Shown: positions 33,823-46,030, numbered from the stretch's first letter. The stretch: DNA of 64,000 nt from Athripsodes cinereus (GCA_947579605.1 OX388314.1:26546000-26609999); one strand, 5' to 3'. The notes: generated from the sequence alone by a model not told the origin. Made by a program: numbers and translations.

Positions 33823-34437
33823 ATAAGTAGGTTAGCTAGTGAATTAGCTGCACATACAAGTTTTTCTTTTTGAAAAAAATAGAACAATCATTGTCATCAG
33901 TAAATAAATAATACAAAAATAACCAACCGGTAAAAATATTACACCAAAAAAACAATCACTCTTTCAATTCTGGAGCATTACAGAAAAAAATCAAAGCAAT
34001 AAAAAAATAGAATTGACATCAGCAAATAAATGATACAAACTAAAAACTGGTAATACGCCGAAATAAATCTATTTTATTCTATTCTGAAGCATTACAAAAA
34101 ATAAAAAAATTATGACGATATTCCATGAATTATTTTTCCAGTGTGCTAAGTATGTCTTCTTATCTCCTTCTCTCACGCGTCCATCTCGCTCCACAAGTTT
34201 TAAAAGTTACGAGAGGCAAAGCAAAGCTGATAGAAAATAATTGATGGTGTTCTTTGTCGCTACATTATTTGTTAGGAGAAAAATAAAAATATAGATTACA
34301 AGTATTAAACTACAGACCTACTATACTCTATGTAGGTACGTAGTAACACTTCTAACACTTAACACTTATTATGGACCGATAGTGGTGATTTGAAATAAAA
34401 ATCACTGCTTTTTTTCGATATTGTTGACCGAAGGGAC
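33823..34437. other. Intergenic AT-rich sequence
   Basis: No gene or repeat recognised. Confidence 0.4.
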
Positions 34438-34612
34438 TTGTTGGAAGTCCGTTTGAAGATAAATTGAAAAAAAAACACAGTATGTAGTTAACTTCCAAAC
34501 CTTTTTTCTAATCGCCTGATGATGGAGTCGAGAATCTCCAAATACTAGTAGGCGAAGTTAATGGAAGTCATTTGGAAGTTAACTACATACTGTGTTTTTT
34601 CAATTTATCTTA
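34438..34612. mobile_element. Penelope-like inverted repeat, partly deleted
   Basis: It belongs to the family at 20.7 kb. The left arm 34438-34499 and right arm about 34560-34612 share TAGTTAACTTCCAAA. Between them is CGCCTGATGATGGAGTCGAG. The left arm has lost the section that would pair with the core. Confidence 0.65.
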
Positions 34613-34800
34613 AAACTAACTGCTTTTTTAACAAATCAGATACTCGATTGGAAAACCATGTATGCACAATGTAACATTGTGCTAATTCTATTTGGATAAA
34701 GTCGGAAAGGTGTTTCAATGCTTACGACTTGGCTGGATTAATTACCATTTTTGCTGTCCATGGACAGCGTTCACCAATCCCGTCATTTCACTATCATGAA
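34613..34800 (+). repeat. SINE family C body fragment
   Basis: ACTCGATTGGAAAACCATGT, AATGTAACATTGTG and CTGTCCATGGACAGCGTTCA match the inverted pair at 10.4-11.2 kb in diverged form. Confidence 0.55.
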
Positions 34801-34959
34801 ATAAGGCCCCGATAATAATCAAGAAACATTAAATGAAAATCATATACGTAACCATTTTTTAGAATCTCCTATTTTAGATCTCGGATGGATCGATATATCT
34901 TGTCTTTATGACTCCGGAACAATTAAGTCAAATACTTTTTCATCTGCAAGGTCAATCCT

Positions 34960-35090
34960 TCTTCAGAGAAATTTATAGAAAACATTTCCCTATTTCATTT
35001 TCCTTGAAGAAGTCTTCAAGGATAGGTGAAAACGTTTGGTTACTGTTATCCTAGTGTTGTGGAAACTAAACAGTGTTTTTTCAGTTATAT
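34960..35090 (+). mobile_element. Diverged Penelope-like end with hammerhead-like trace
   Basis: CCTTGAAGAAGTCTTCAAGG forms a hairpin; GGTGAAAACGTTTGG follows (GAAA, palindromic ACGT). TAAACAGTGTTTTTTCAG nearby resembles the AACAGTGTTTTAATTT end of the 46-kb PLE. The CTGATGA core is replaced by TTGAAGA. Confidence 0.4.
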
Positions 35091-35335
35091 TTTTATTTAA
35101 TTAAAATTAAAAATGGATTTCCACAGTATAAAGACATAAAATTTTGACTAATAAACTAACGCTAGTTTAGAATATGTACCTATCTACTATTTTTTTTGTT
35201 TGTTTAACTGTATTCGGGTACAACGCTTGTTTGATTGGTGACAAATTCAGTTTAATAAACAAAAAAAGTAATATTTATTTTTAGCTTGTTAAAAAACTGA
35301 TATTAACTGTGATTCGTTTGATCATGAAAAATAGT

Positions 35336-35480
35336 TTTTTATAAATTGTTCTGGGTGTAATATGATTGTGTTTGTCTTTGGAGCATTGTAAAATATTAAC
35401 GTTAGTACTTAAATACAAGATTCATATCTTAGTTTGGAACTAGCTTGATTCGTGTGAATTTAGGTTTATATTATTTGTAT
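35336..35480 (+). repeat. SINE family T, diverged 3' part
   Basis: AAATTGTTCTGGGTG, ACAAGATTCATATCTTAGTT and TGGAACTAGCTTGATTCGTG match the family-T body. Confidence 0.6.
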
Positions 35481-37299
35481 GGAATATATAAAGCTTTAAA
35501 TATTTCTCGTCAGTGGTGCTCGACCATTGACATAGAAAGATGACATCTCTCACACATTATTTCGTGAAGTAAAATATCAAATCAGGGATACTCTTTCTCG
35601 GCTTCGATCAATTTTCAAGCTTTCTCGTTCTTTGATTTGAAATAAAGATGAAAATATTTTTTAACTATCCGATTGGCTAAAATATTTTCTATGTTGACGA
35701 CACATTTTTTTTTTATATATATCTATACATACATCCACGGCGTGAGCCGTTATATTATGCATAAAAAAATTAATTATAGTTCTCATTCACATCGCCGTTG
35801 AAGCAAGATGGGAACAACAATATTGGCAAAGGATAAAACACAATTTGGAATCAAATCACAACATTTATAAAATTAGTCAAATCAAATCATTTAGAAAATA
35901 AGTCAAATCAAATTATGAAAAATTAAAATATTGGAAAAAGAGTATAAATTAATGTCAACGAAATGTTTAGTAATATGCCAAGAATAAAAATTGTATAAAG
36001 TTAGGAGATGAAAAGTAGATAGAAGAAAAAAAAATAAGTAATTAAATTTTGAAACGGTCATTTAATTTTAATTTCTCATGGAAGGATAATGTATACGCAA
36101 AAGGTTCGTAGGTTATGTATTAATTTGAAATGTAAACGAAACTATTTGCTATACTTTATTAAAGATGAATCTGGGTTTATGCTGAAAAAAGCATAACCCA
36201 CGCCTAACTTATCACTAAACGATAGTACATACCATGAAGATAGAGTTGGTCGGCAGCGGAATTTGGACCATGGAACGTCACCTCAAAAGTCTGAATCGCT
36301 GTCAGATGACCGACCATCAAATAAATTTTAACAATCTACTGCATTCAAGGTAGAAATGAAATGTTTTTTGAGTAATTTTCTTTTCGATTCAGAGTTTAAT
36401 GAAAGTATGATGGTAGTTTTATTTAATTCCAAAACTTTATCATCTAATATTATTGTTATGCTTTTAAACTTAATTATTTTCATTATTATTATTATAAAAT
36501 GAGCCTCAGAATGAAATAATCACCGATCGCCTAGTAAGTACAATCATGGTTTAATGAGACTATGTAGGTATGTACCTATCCTCTCCGGAGACACCTAAGT
36601 CTAATTGCTAAATTCTAATTAGCCTCATTCCCCTCACCCCCTCAAAGCTTTGGCATATTGCAAACCCTCCCCCATAAAGCCTATGCGACCCCCCCGTAGA
36701 CTGTAGATACTCTGTCTACCTTTACGGAGGGGGTTGAGGAAATTTACATTTTGAGTCGATTCTCCGTTGAAACGTTGACGTTCTCTTATTCTAACTGTGA
36801 TGAGCGGATATGGAGAGATGCCTTCGTTCGTAGAGGTACAATATTATTACGTTTTCCGTCATTGAAAAGTAATAAAATGCCATATGAAAGGTGAAGAAGC
36901 AAAATCAAATCAATCTTAGAACATTGAAATGAGAAAATAGCACATCTCTGGTTTTATTTGTAGTGTTTTTGTTGATAAATCAGTTTTATAATGCTCATTG
37001 ACTCGACGTAGTAGGTATTCATGAAAAATGTAAACTTAGATGTGACTTATATATAAATTAATTTTTAATGTTTTTTTTTGAATAATTTATTTTTGTTATA
37101 TGTGTCATATTGTTTTTTAATTATGTGTTGTACTTTTTCGTGGTTACTCCTTGCCTTGTTTGAACGTACTTTTTATGTCTGTAATATCTTTTCTATATTT
37201 TCTACATGTAAAAAGCTAACGCCGTATGATGTAATAAAATATATCACAATTATGTAAAAAGGAAAAATTTAAAGTAAATATTCATGTAAATATTGAAAA
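35481..37299. other. Intergenic, about 1.8 kb without recognised features
   Basis: AT-rich with T-runs. A weak hairpin (TGGGTTTATGCT / AGCATAACCCA) lies near 36175. 36620-36740 is a C-rich patch. No frame supports a gene. Confidence 0.4.
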
Positions 37300-37640
37300 C
37301 GATTATTTTCAGCTGCCGCGGAAGCGGCATGCGTTTATTTTTGACTAATTGCGCATTGAAGGCTAAGATCAAGACAAGATTCAGCAGGGTTACTCTTGAC
37401 AAAACTAAACACGATCTTAATCTAGTCTTGATCTTGATCATACGACGCACGAAGGGACTATGGTAAAAAACATCGCGCTACCGCTACCGCGCAATCGGTT
37501 TGCGTGTATTTTTGGCCAATAGTCACTTCGTGCGTCGTATGATCAAGATCAAGACTAGGTAAAGATCGTGTTTAGTTTTGTCAAGAGTAGCCCTGCTGGT
37601 CGTGTTTAGGTTGTGTCATGAGTAACCCTGCGGCTGCCTA
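37300..37640. mobile_element. Nested pair of M1 MITEs
   Basis: An outer M1 copy breaks at AGATCAAGACAAGATT (37381) and resumes at GTCGTGTTTAGGTTGTGTCA (37599), ending GAGTAACCCTG. The inner copy 37382-37598 (217 bp) has full inverted ends CAGCAGGGTTACTCTTGACA and its inverse CCCTGCTG. One MITE inserted into another of its own family, giving relative age. A clear duplication at the inner junction is not visible. Confidence 0.7.
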
Positions 37641-38943
37641 GTAGGTACTTATTGCTACTACCAAACGTGACAGATATTTTATTCTATTAATTTTGTTAAC
37701 ATAATTTACTCTATTCTATTGTAATTGTTGTTTGTTGATTTTATCTATTGCTTATTTATTGCTTATTGGTGCTGCTGTGTTTGGTTATGTATGTTTTGAA
37801 GAGCACATAAGGGTAATAATATAGGGATCTTCACTGGTTTGCTTATTGCTAAATAATATGTTGTAGACCATTTTATTTTTTGTATCAATTGTATGTATCC
37901 TGTAAAATTGAAATAAGTAAATAAAAAAATAAATATCATACAAGACTAATTACTGTTACACTGTATGACTAATTACATTGGTTTTGATAAAAATACATAA
38001 ATATGTTTCAAAAAGGAATGAACGTAAATCGAGCTCTTGTTCAGCTATAGTATGATTATTCTACCTGTGATGGGTGGATATAGAACCTGGAATAAGATGA
38101 AGAAGATCACGTATATTTTAATACGTGCAGGCATTAAGCGATTAAATCTGTGCTTAGAGATTTATATTATGTACATCAACATAAGGCTCCGGAAATATCT
38201 GACGACATCCCACCAAAGTACCACACACTTTACACTCAAATTATTTAAAAGTAACGATGTAAATATCAATGATGAATTCAAAAGATCTTCCACTTTCATC
38301 GTCAGGCAATACTAAAAAAATCAAAAGAAGAATGATGAAGCATTTGAATGCAAAAGCTCATGAAAGTCAGTGGAAAAACTGTATGTGCATTGTGTTTCGT
38401 TTTAACATCGTGTTTTTAAAGTTTCCTTTTAAAATACCTTAATCACATTGTTATGATTTTTTTTTCGATTATTTGGGTGAAATCCGCCAAGGTTAATTAA
38501 TAGAGCTTTCGATGTTTTTGTACATCGATTAAAATAAAATATTTTCTAGTTTGATTTACGATTGTGAGTTTATTGCTGCATTGCTATATCCTTCAACGAA
38601 TAACTTACATTTATAAATTTCTTAAAATAAGTTTGTGCTAGTATTAATAAAATTTAAAGTGGGTCGATGCTAACGCGAGATGGAACCAAGTTCCCTAATC
38701 TGTTCAGTGTATTTCAGTATTCAATTAGTACCTATGTACGTCTATAGTTTTCGTTTTACATGTGTAGAGAGAGTGAATGCAGTACCTACCTATACAACCT
38801 GAAATAAATATGATTATAATATTCCATACTAACTTGTGTATAGTCATGACAGGTGGGTGTGTGGTTTTGATAACATAGTTACGGTCTGGTTTTAATTGTA
38901 ATAGTGTCGTTACACACGCATGTATAGTAAATATTATTAATAA
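37641..38943. other. Intergenic AT-rich sequence
   Basis: No gene or repeat recognised. Confidence 0.4.
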
Positions 38944-39150
38944 TTTTAAAATATAAAATAACACTGTTTTTTGTTTCACATAATGTTAACAAAGTATACC
39001 ACAATAACGTTTAGTACTTTCACCAATAAAATTCTTTATACTCCGCCCTGATGATGCCAATTTATTGGTGAAAGCGCTAGGCGTAATTGTGGTATACTTT
39101 TAAACATTAATGTGAAACAAAAAATAGTGTTATTTTATATTATTAAAATG
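38944..39150. mobile_element. Penelope-like inverted end repeat
   Basis: Imperfect arms of about 87-90 bp (38944-39030 and 39060-39150; shared TATAAAATAACACT, TTTGTTTCACAT, GTATACCACAAT) surround a complete hammerhead-like motif. No RT or endonuclease frame is present. Confidence 0.65.
39044..39083 (+). ncRNA. Hammerhead ribozyme candidate (type I, minimal), most complete
   Basis: Helix I CGCC (39044-39047) with GGCG (39080-39083). Core CTGATGA (39048-39054), one extra T, helix II GCCAAT / ATTGGT (39056-39061 with 39064-39069). GAAA (39070-39073), palindromic GCGC as helix III, then TA before the predicted cut at 39079/39080. Palindromic helix III would favour dimers, as described for PLE hammerheads. 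The extra T after CTGATGA is non-standard. Confidence 0.65.
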
Positions 39151-39507
39151 TTATTTCATAATATCAACACTGAAACATTAAAAACAATAAATATTATTGT
39201 ATTTTAGGGATGAAACTATTCGGCAAAGATTTATTATACACACATATTCAAATAGTTCTTCAATTTTAAAAAAATATCTGCAAAAACATTTTTCAATTTT
39301 GTCGGATATTATTGCATTGATAAATATCATGGTTCATCTTACATGATTATTCGATTAAGCATATTTACGTAAGCAGAAAGATATTTAATGGTTATTGAGA
39401 TTATTTGTGGTTGTCCTTTCGTTCACTGTGGTGGATTTAGTCGATTTGATGTATTCCGTATTAGTGATGGGAAAAACATTTGCAATTGCATAATATCTAC
39501 AAGCGTC

Positions 39508-39718
39508 CAGTGTTACTTTTGACACAATCTAAATACGGTCTTAATCTTGTCTTGGTCTTAATCATGCGACGCGCGAAGTGACTTTAGTCAAAGATCGCGT
39601 GGATACGAATCTTGTGGTAGCGGTAGCGCGGTATTTTTGACGGTAGTCCTTTCGCGCGTCATTTGATTAAAAGATCAAGAATAGATTAAGATTGTATTTA
39701 GATTGTGTCAAGAGTATT
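39508..39718. mobile_element. MITE family M1, copy d
   Basis: Starts CAGTGTTACTTTTGACACAA; the inverted arm ends AGATTGTGTCAAGAGTATTA. The middle has GCGACGCGCGAAGTGAC and its inverse. The right terminus is diverged. Confidence 0.75.
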
Positions 39719-39872
39719 AGTTACACTAGATAAATTGAAATCTTGGACCTAATTTACACTGGATATAATGGGGTCTTGAACCAAAATTACACTGAATAAC
39801 ATGGGATCTTGGACGCAACTTACACTGGATAATACAATATTCAGAATTGTCTGCTCACAAAATAAGGAATAA

Positions 39873-40576
39873 AGGTGTCTGCCCACTACACCGTACCATA
39901 CCATGACCGGTATAGGAACGTATCAGGCACGTAACGTAGCACGATACGCTGTACTATGCCCACTAGAGCGGTCTGTAACAATATGCTACACGTATGATGA
40001 CCGTATGCAACGCGTATGTTGAACGTTAACGACGCGTATGTTGACCGTATGCAACGCGTATGTTGACCGTAAGCAACGCGTATAATGACCGTAAGCAACC
40101 CGTATGATACCCGTATTGATTATTATATAAGTATAATCTATATCCATCTCCTAGCACATATCTGGGTGTCCCATGATATCTTGTAACAGTGTACAGTGAA
40201 AGAGAATAAAAATAAAAACAACTATGATCATCAATATATATTTTCTAACTGGATACTATTGGATAACGTATAGTATAAATTAATTCAAACGCCTTTGCAA
40301 CGGTCATAATCCGCGGTTACAACGCGTTTCGCCGTCTGCATGCAGCGGTGTAGCAACGTCGCGTATCCTTCACGTAGCGTATCGGTAACAGCAAAATATT
40401 CTCGCCGACATTTGTTGCCGCACCGTGCAGGATACGCGACGGTGTTGGTCGGTGTCGGAACGGTCCAGTGGGCATAGTCACATACATTTCAATACAAAGA
40501 ATACTTTTTGCCTGATACGTTCCTATTACGGTCCTATGACGGTCATGGTATGGTACGGTGTAGTGGGCAGACACCT
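39873..40576. mobile_element. Non-autonomous TIR element with TAA target duplication, 704 bp
   Basis: Both ends read AGGTGTCTGCCCACTACACC and continue to ACCATACCATGACCG; an internal copy of ACTATGCCCACT extends the imperfect inverted region to about 100 bp. TAA flanks both sides (39870-39872 and 40577-40579), as for PIF/Harbinger-type elements. A 22-bp minisatellite lies inside. It does not encode a transposase. Confidence 0.75.
39993..40112 (+). repeat. Minisatellite, 22-bp unit, about 5 copies
   Basis: Unit ATGTTGACCGTATGCAACGC plus GT, with substitutions between copies (for example GTAAGCAACGCGT). It is contained in the TAA-flanked element. Confidence 0.85.
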
Positions 40577-40579
40577 TAA

Positions 40580-41569
40580 TACAAAACAATACTTTGAGCT
40601 GAGTGATTTTATGTAAATAACTAAAAACACAATATTACGAGCAACAGAAAACGCTGAACTCGCCCATTGTATAAAATTATTTGATCTTTTCTATATTGTT
40701 TAACGTTTTCGTTTTTTGATGTAAATATTATTTTGTGCAATAAAGATTTTTAATATTATTTTTATGTATTTAGGTTTGAAATGAGTTGTATTAACTGTAT
40801 AGGTACTTATATAATTGCAATTATATTTATAATATTATTGTTAATTAAGATTTGTTGTTTGTATGGTTTGTAACTAAGTAAAGCAAATGTGAAATGTATA
40901 TTTTTGTAAAAGGCGTAAACCATTTATTTAGTAAATAAGGAAATAAATAAATAATAACCATCTGCTAGTCGCATTAGGTTTTTTGAATTTTTATTAAGAT
41001 ATGAATATATTTGCATTGGCAAATAATATATTTCTAACATCACTAGTACGTATCGTTTGGCTAATTGGATTGGATAGTACTAATTAAGGAACCATCAAAT
41101 TGAAAGGGTACGCCCTGGGTAAAGATGAAACAAAACAAAAAAATCAGCCATGTGAAATGAAAAAAGCTAAATGTCATTTTCCCCATTCCCTTTGATCCCG
41201 GTTAATCACATGAATTGACCTTTTTAATCCTTTTCTCAGACCTTTAAAAAAACCGGTTCTAAATGCAAATCTTGATGTGTTTAAGTCTAAAATTAGAATA
41301 ACGTATTTTTAAGTCTGAATCTTTTTTTACCCTATCCCGACTCTTGATTTTCGAGAAAGCTTATTAACTTCCTGAGGGTTGTAAGTGTTTTGTTAAATTT
41401 AAAATGTTAGAAAATTAAAAAAAAAACATAAGCATTTTAAACAACAGATTTTAATAAAAAGTATGTAATATATATATTTTTTTTGTATGGGTATATTTAT
41501 TTATTATTTTGTATTTTTTCTATGGTTCTGGCATGTACTTTATTATTTTTCTTATTTTTTTTTTTCAAA
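40580..41569. other. Intergenic AT-rich sequence
   Basis: No gene or repeat recognised. Confidence 0.4.
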
Positions 41570-41690
41570 CATCAGGTTGGTTGGCAGAAATTGCCATTTG
41601 GCAATAAACCCGCCTTTTGTACAATGTACTTATTATTGTCACAATAAAGTTTATTTTATTTTTTATTTTATTTTATTATTTTATTTTATG
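41570..41690 (+). repeat. LINE 3'-end repeat, family L
   Basis: GTTGGTTGGCAGAAATTGCC, GCAATAAACCCGCCTTTTGT and a TTTTATTTTATTTTATT tail. Such ends are very common in lepidopteran and other insect LINEs. Confidence 0.75.
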
Positions 41691-41800
41691 TAAGTCGTTC
41701 GGCATCTTAGGTCATTATCAACGTCTATGTTGATTGAAATCTATTAAGATTGTTTATGAATTATCCAAATATGGAACTAATTGTACATTAATACTTTTGA

Positions 41801-42050
41801 CGACCGGCGTGGCGTGGAGGCTAACGCACTTGCCTTTGAGTCACTAGGTCCCGGGTTCGATTCCCGGCCAGGGCAAAATGAAGAATGACCTTTTTCAGAT
41901 TGTCCTGGGTCTGGGTGTTACATGTACATATATGTGTGTAGTGCATTGTATATATGTGTACCGTCGCGTTAGTACCCATAATACAAGATTCACATCTTAG
42001 TTTGGGACTAGCTCGGTCTGTGTGAATTGTCTATACATGTTATGTTATGT
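41801..42050 (+). repeat. SINE family T, full copy with TTATG tail
   Basis: GGCGTGGAGGCTAACGCACT (A-box region), CCGGGTTCGATTCCCGG (B box), the family-T body and a GTTATGTTATGTTATG tail. Confidence 0.85.
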
Positions 42051-42429
42051 TATGTTAATAAATTCGACATGAAAATCGGTCAAAGGCTAAGTAAGCTATA
42101 TTATTTTAAATCACCTATTTTTTAAGTTTTGACACAATCGGGCGCCGGAGATTTGATTTACAACACTAGTACCTACACTACAACAGACGGCGCTTTCCGC
42201 TCTGAAAAAATGGGAGTTGTTCGGAGAATATTATATAAAATCTTAAATCAACACATGGATAAGGTGGTTAGGTTCATAGGTTCAATTCTGGGAGTGATCA
42301 AATGTTTCAACTCATTTCGGGAGTTGAATTGACTGCAATGGTTGATCTAAAGTGGTTTAAAATAAAAAAGAGGATTAAAAATATTTATTAATACCATTGT
42401 AATAAATGTATTATCTTAGAACAGACCCC

Positions 42430-42569
42430 CTAGACAAATCGTACTTGGCGATCGACTACAAATGAATTTTCAACAATATCCGCAACAATAACGCATAATT
42501 ACATGGTACAATGTAGGTAGATTGTCGAAAAGTTCGCCAGTAGTCGATCGCTAAGTACGGTTTGTCTAG
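42430..42569. mobile_element. Small MITE, 140 bp, TIR CTAGACAAAYCGTACTTRGC
   Basis: Both ends match over about 28 bp (to GATCGACTAC). No target duplication could be identified. The termini resemble those of the 47.5- and 49.5-kb MITEs. Confidence 0.7.
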
Positions 42570-43300
42570 TCCTTTTTTTATACTTGTATAGATTGATTGT
42601 ATGATCAAAAAACATATGGCACAGGCCTATTACATGTTTGGATACAATTTGAATAGTGTAAACAACAATAATAGTGATAAAAAAAATGATAAAACAATAA
42701 ACTCATAGCACCAACAGACCAACGGTAAACAGAGAAACATTAAGAAAAAATATTATATTATTTTTATGTAATAAAATTATATGGTGAGACTAATAATTAT
42801 AATAGTTATGATTGAATAAATAAATTAGTTTTTCCCGCAAGTGGGGTAGCCAGTTGTAACCATATTTGCCAATCCGCATACAATATACCCATATATATAC
42901 TAATAAATAAAAATACATTTATTGGAATAACTTATTGAAAACATTAACACAAATTTGTCAAATCAATTTGTTTTTGCTCATCGATAATTCAACAACGTCA
43001 GTAGGTAATAATAATAATAAAAAAAAACAAAATCAGTGAAGCGACATATTGGTTGTGTTAACGCTGAAAGTTCATCCTCTCTGGGGAGTTTGTTAAGTAC
43101 AAAACAAGATGTGAAAAACTCAACTAAAAAAACCATAAAACGAATATCTTTACGTCAAAGCGAAACTGCACAATGTCATGAGGCATTTGATTAGCTCAAA
43201 ACCAGAGATGCTAAGCCAACAAGACTATAAATTTGTGGTTAGGTTATCAACCGTTATTGTGTAGACGAGAAATTCAAAGGGAAAATTGGTGATGCGACCA
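42570..43300. other. Intergenic AT-rich sequence
   Basis: Only short LINE-tail-like fragments (near 42840); no gene. Confidence 0.4.
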
Positions 43301-43305
43301 ACCAC

Positions 43306-43545
43306 ATTTGTGTGGCGCGGAGGTAACGCTCTTTCCTTTGAGTCACGAGGTTCCGGGTTCGATTCCCAGTCAGAGCAAAGTGAAGAATGACCTTTTTCAA
43401 ATTGTCCTGGGTCTGGGTGTTACATGTATATGTGTGTAGTGCATTGTAGGTATATGTGTGTATCGTCGCGTTAGTACCCATAATACAAGATTCATAGTAG
43501 TTTGGGACTAACTCGATTTGTGTGAATTGTCTATGTATGTTATGT
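43306..43545 (+). repeat. SINE family T, full copy
   Basis: GGCGCGGAGGTAACGCTCTT, CCGGGTTCGATTCCC and the same body as the other T copies. Confidence 0.85.
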
Positions 43546-43819
43546 TTATTTTTTATTGTAGGAGTGCTTTTATGGCTTTTTCAGTTATAAAGATGTGCAA
43601 TATCATTAAAGTTTAAGAAGAAAAGAGACCATTATTATTTTAATGTTATAGATTGAAACAGCGCAGTAGGTAGGTACTTACCTATATGTGGATACATTAT
43701 AATTATATTGTATCCAAAATATTCAATGTAATTCAATATAATATGTAACTTCTGACGCGGATACCTTTATGTATCAGAGATTCTCATTAAATCTACGTAC
43801 CTATTTATCTATATTTATA
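43546..43819. other. Intergenic
   Basis: AT-rich, nothing recognised. Confidence 0.4.
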
Positions 43820-44085
43820 AAATGACGTGGTTTGGACATGTTGAGCGAATGCAAGATGAAAGAATGACGAAGAGGATGTACTTGTCTAAAAGAGGAGGTG
43901 TGAGGAAGCGCGGACGGCCAAGAACCACGTGGCTTGAGCACGTCGATCAAATCCTGAAGGACGGCCGCGTGTTGAGTAAGAGAAATCGGCGAACATGTAT
44001 GAGAAACTGGATGAATGTGGAGGAAGCGAAAGGAGTTTGTAAGGATAGATCTATATGGCGTTCGATAGATAGATAAATGTAATGT
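43820..44085 (+). pseudogene. RTE-like LINE fragment, family W, best preserved
   Basis: An 84-residue frame (43822-44076) reads MTWFGHVERMQDERMTKRM, GVRKRGRPRTTWLEHVDQIL, NRRTCMRNWMNVEEAKGVCK and DRSIWRS. This is the standard C-terminal tail of this RTE-like protein. The frame is undamaged but truncated of all catalytic domains. It ends in GATAGATAGATAAATG, the GATA-type 3' tail seen in the other W copies. Confidence 0.8.
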
Positions 44086-44399
44086 CCTAGAAATTATGAA
44101 TTGTACAGTGTCCTTGAGGTGCTTTGGCACGTAAACGACAATTTAATGTTGTACAATTATGATTATACTAATTTGTACATTAAAATTCAAAAATCTATTA
44201 TAATAAACACTTGTAATATTGTTAAAAAGTTTTTGAACACAGGTATTTCAGGCACAATGCTGGTATTTTGAACCCGCGTTCTGAGCCTAATCCTTTGATA
44301 TCCTGTATATCTGGATAGGTGAATTTTTCCCGGGATTAGACTGTTAAGTTTTTGTGTGACCATGACTGATCATATAGAGACTTATCTGGTTGTATAATT

Positions 44400-44960
44400 T
44401 TTTTTTATTTTATTTATTCATTTATAAAATTATAAAAGTTAAAATTTCTTTTATAATTTATTTACACGTTAATTTCATCTTAATTCTATAATTATCTAGT
44501 TATATACATTACAATCATACTTAAATTACTTAACATTGTACAAGTAAAACATATATCGATTTCTTTTTTTTAACTTAAAAACTTTTTCTTTTTATATACT
44601 ACCTACATATTATTTGAACTTAATTATATAAATACTCAACTAACTGTACACATTTTATTCTTAAATTACTAACACTCATATACTTTCAAATTTAAAATTT
44701 TTGTTTCACATATTGCAAGCATTTCTTCCGAAAAGAGGAAAGACTTCGAGCCTCTTTTAGGTTTGCAGGAAGATCGTTGTATAATCTAATACCTTTATAG
44801 AATAAACTATTCGATGTTCCTGTTAACCTTGTTTTTGGTATTCTAAAGTCATTTCCTCTTCTCGTAGGGTACCTATGATGTTCATAATTGTGAGTCAAGT
44901 TCTGTCCTAGGTAGCTTGGCAGCATACCTTTTACTATTTTAAATATAAAAATAAGAGTAT
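44400..44960 (-). pseudogene. Jockey/CR1-like LINE 3' end
   Basis: The minus-strand frame 44692-44925 encodes KGMLPSYLGQNLTHNYEHH, RLTGTSNSLFYKGIRLYNDL and SSFRKKCLQYVKQKF. This is the C-terminal region of Jockey/CR1-type reverse transcriptase. Translation in the same frame extends upstream to about 44960. It is followed by about 290 bp of AT-rich 3' UTR ending in a T-run on the plus strand, a poly(A)-like tail. The copy is 5'-truncated; nothing upstream is catalytic. Confidence 0.7.
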
Positions 44961-45404
44961 AATGCTGAGAAGTGTGGATGGCAATTCCGCCGCCGCGTAT
45001 AAAAAAAATAAATTAAATTTGGTACATGAAATGGCAATTAGTGTATTAGTATTCATTCATCAATTGATTGAATAAAATATAACAGTACCTATTTTTGTAA
45101 ACGATCAAATTTTGAATTATTATAAATTTTCAATAAATTCGACTTAGTATAGTTTACCCCCTATATATAGACTGTGGCAAAGCTTTAACTGTTTGGATTA
45201 GCAGAGAGGACAGTTGGAAAAACAATAAAATCAAAATAAAGGTCGTCCCTCAATATGTATGCACCCTCTCATGTTGCTGTGGACAAACTAGTTAGTACCT
45301 ACATAGTTAGAAGCAAAAAGAAAATCATTTTCCAATTCAAATACTTGTTTTTTTGTGAATCCACTAGGTTTTGTGACATATTTTTTTAGTACATATGTGA
45401 ATGG
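44961..45404. other. Intergenic AT-rich sequence
   Basis: No gene or repeat recognised. Confidence 0.4.
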
Positions 45405-45495
45405 TGGAGTATCCGGCAAAAAATTAGTCTCCCATTTTTTCAGTAAGTTTTCGAGTGTCCTGTAAAAGTCAGATGTTCATATTTTTTGAAAGATG
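45405..45495 (+). repeat. Family-A head fragment
   Basis: GTGGAGTATCCGGCAAAAAA, then GTTTTCGAGTGTCCTGTAAA, a diverged family-A 5' part. Confidence 0.6.
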
Positions 45496-45496
45496 T

Positions 45497-45766
45497 ATTT
45501 AGGGTTACTTTTGTAACAAACCCAAATACAACCTTATACACCTTTCACAGTCAACTAAAATGAATACTTTTGAATATAATATATTTTTATATTTTTTTTT
45601 TAAAAGAAATATCTGGGTTTTTGTTATAAACCCAAATACAACCTTATACACCTTTCACAGTAAGCTAAAAGCTTGTGTCGTGAAAGGGGAGTTTGCCGGC
45701 ACCTGGGATCGAACCACCGACCCCTTGTTCCGGAGGCCGAGACTCTACCTCCAGGCTACCGACGAT
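45497..45766 (-). repeat. SINE family G with partial second 3' end
   Basis: The full minus-strand copy runs from CGTCGGTAGCCTGGAGGTAG through GGTTCGATCCCAGGTGCC to TTATAACAAAAACCCAG at about 45605. A second copy of the 3' part (AAGGTTGTATTTGGGTTTG) follows at 45497-45560, so two insertions or a duplication are present. Confidence 0.8.
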
Positions 45767-46030
45767 TAATTAATTGCCGTTTATTATGAATAAAATAAAT
45801 AAAAAATGTAATATAAAATATTTCGTGACTATCTGAAACAATTTAATTTTTAGATTTTATGATTATATTCACTTTTATAGTGATATTTTTATGAATTAAA
45901 ATATTTAGCCACAATTACATATCAGGAACGTTCATATTTTTATAACGACAGTGCACATATACCATTTCTTCAATATGGATGGTATTGTGAAGCAATGCAT
46001 GAAGAAACACCAACTTCAAACTGAATTAAT

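Noticed and set aside
43254..43481. Minus-strand frame with GNRTRNLVTQ, and similar ones at 45560-45769 and 48323-48535
   Set aside because: These are chance translations across SINE B-boxes (families T and G), a common source of false genes.
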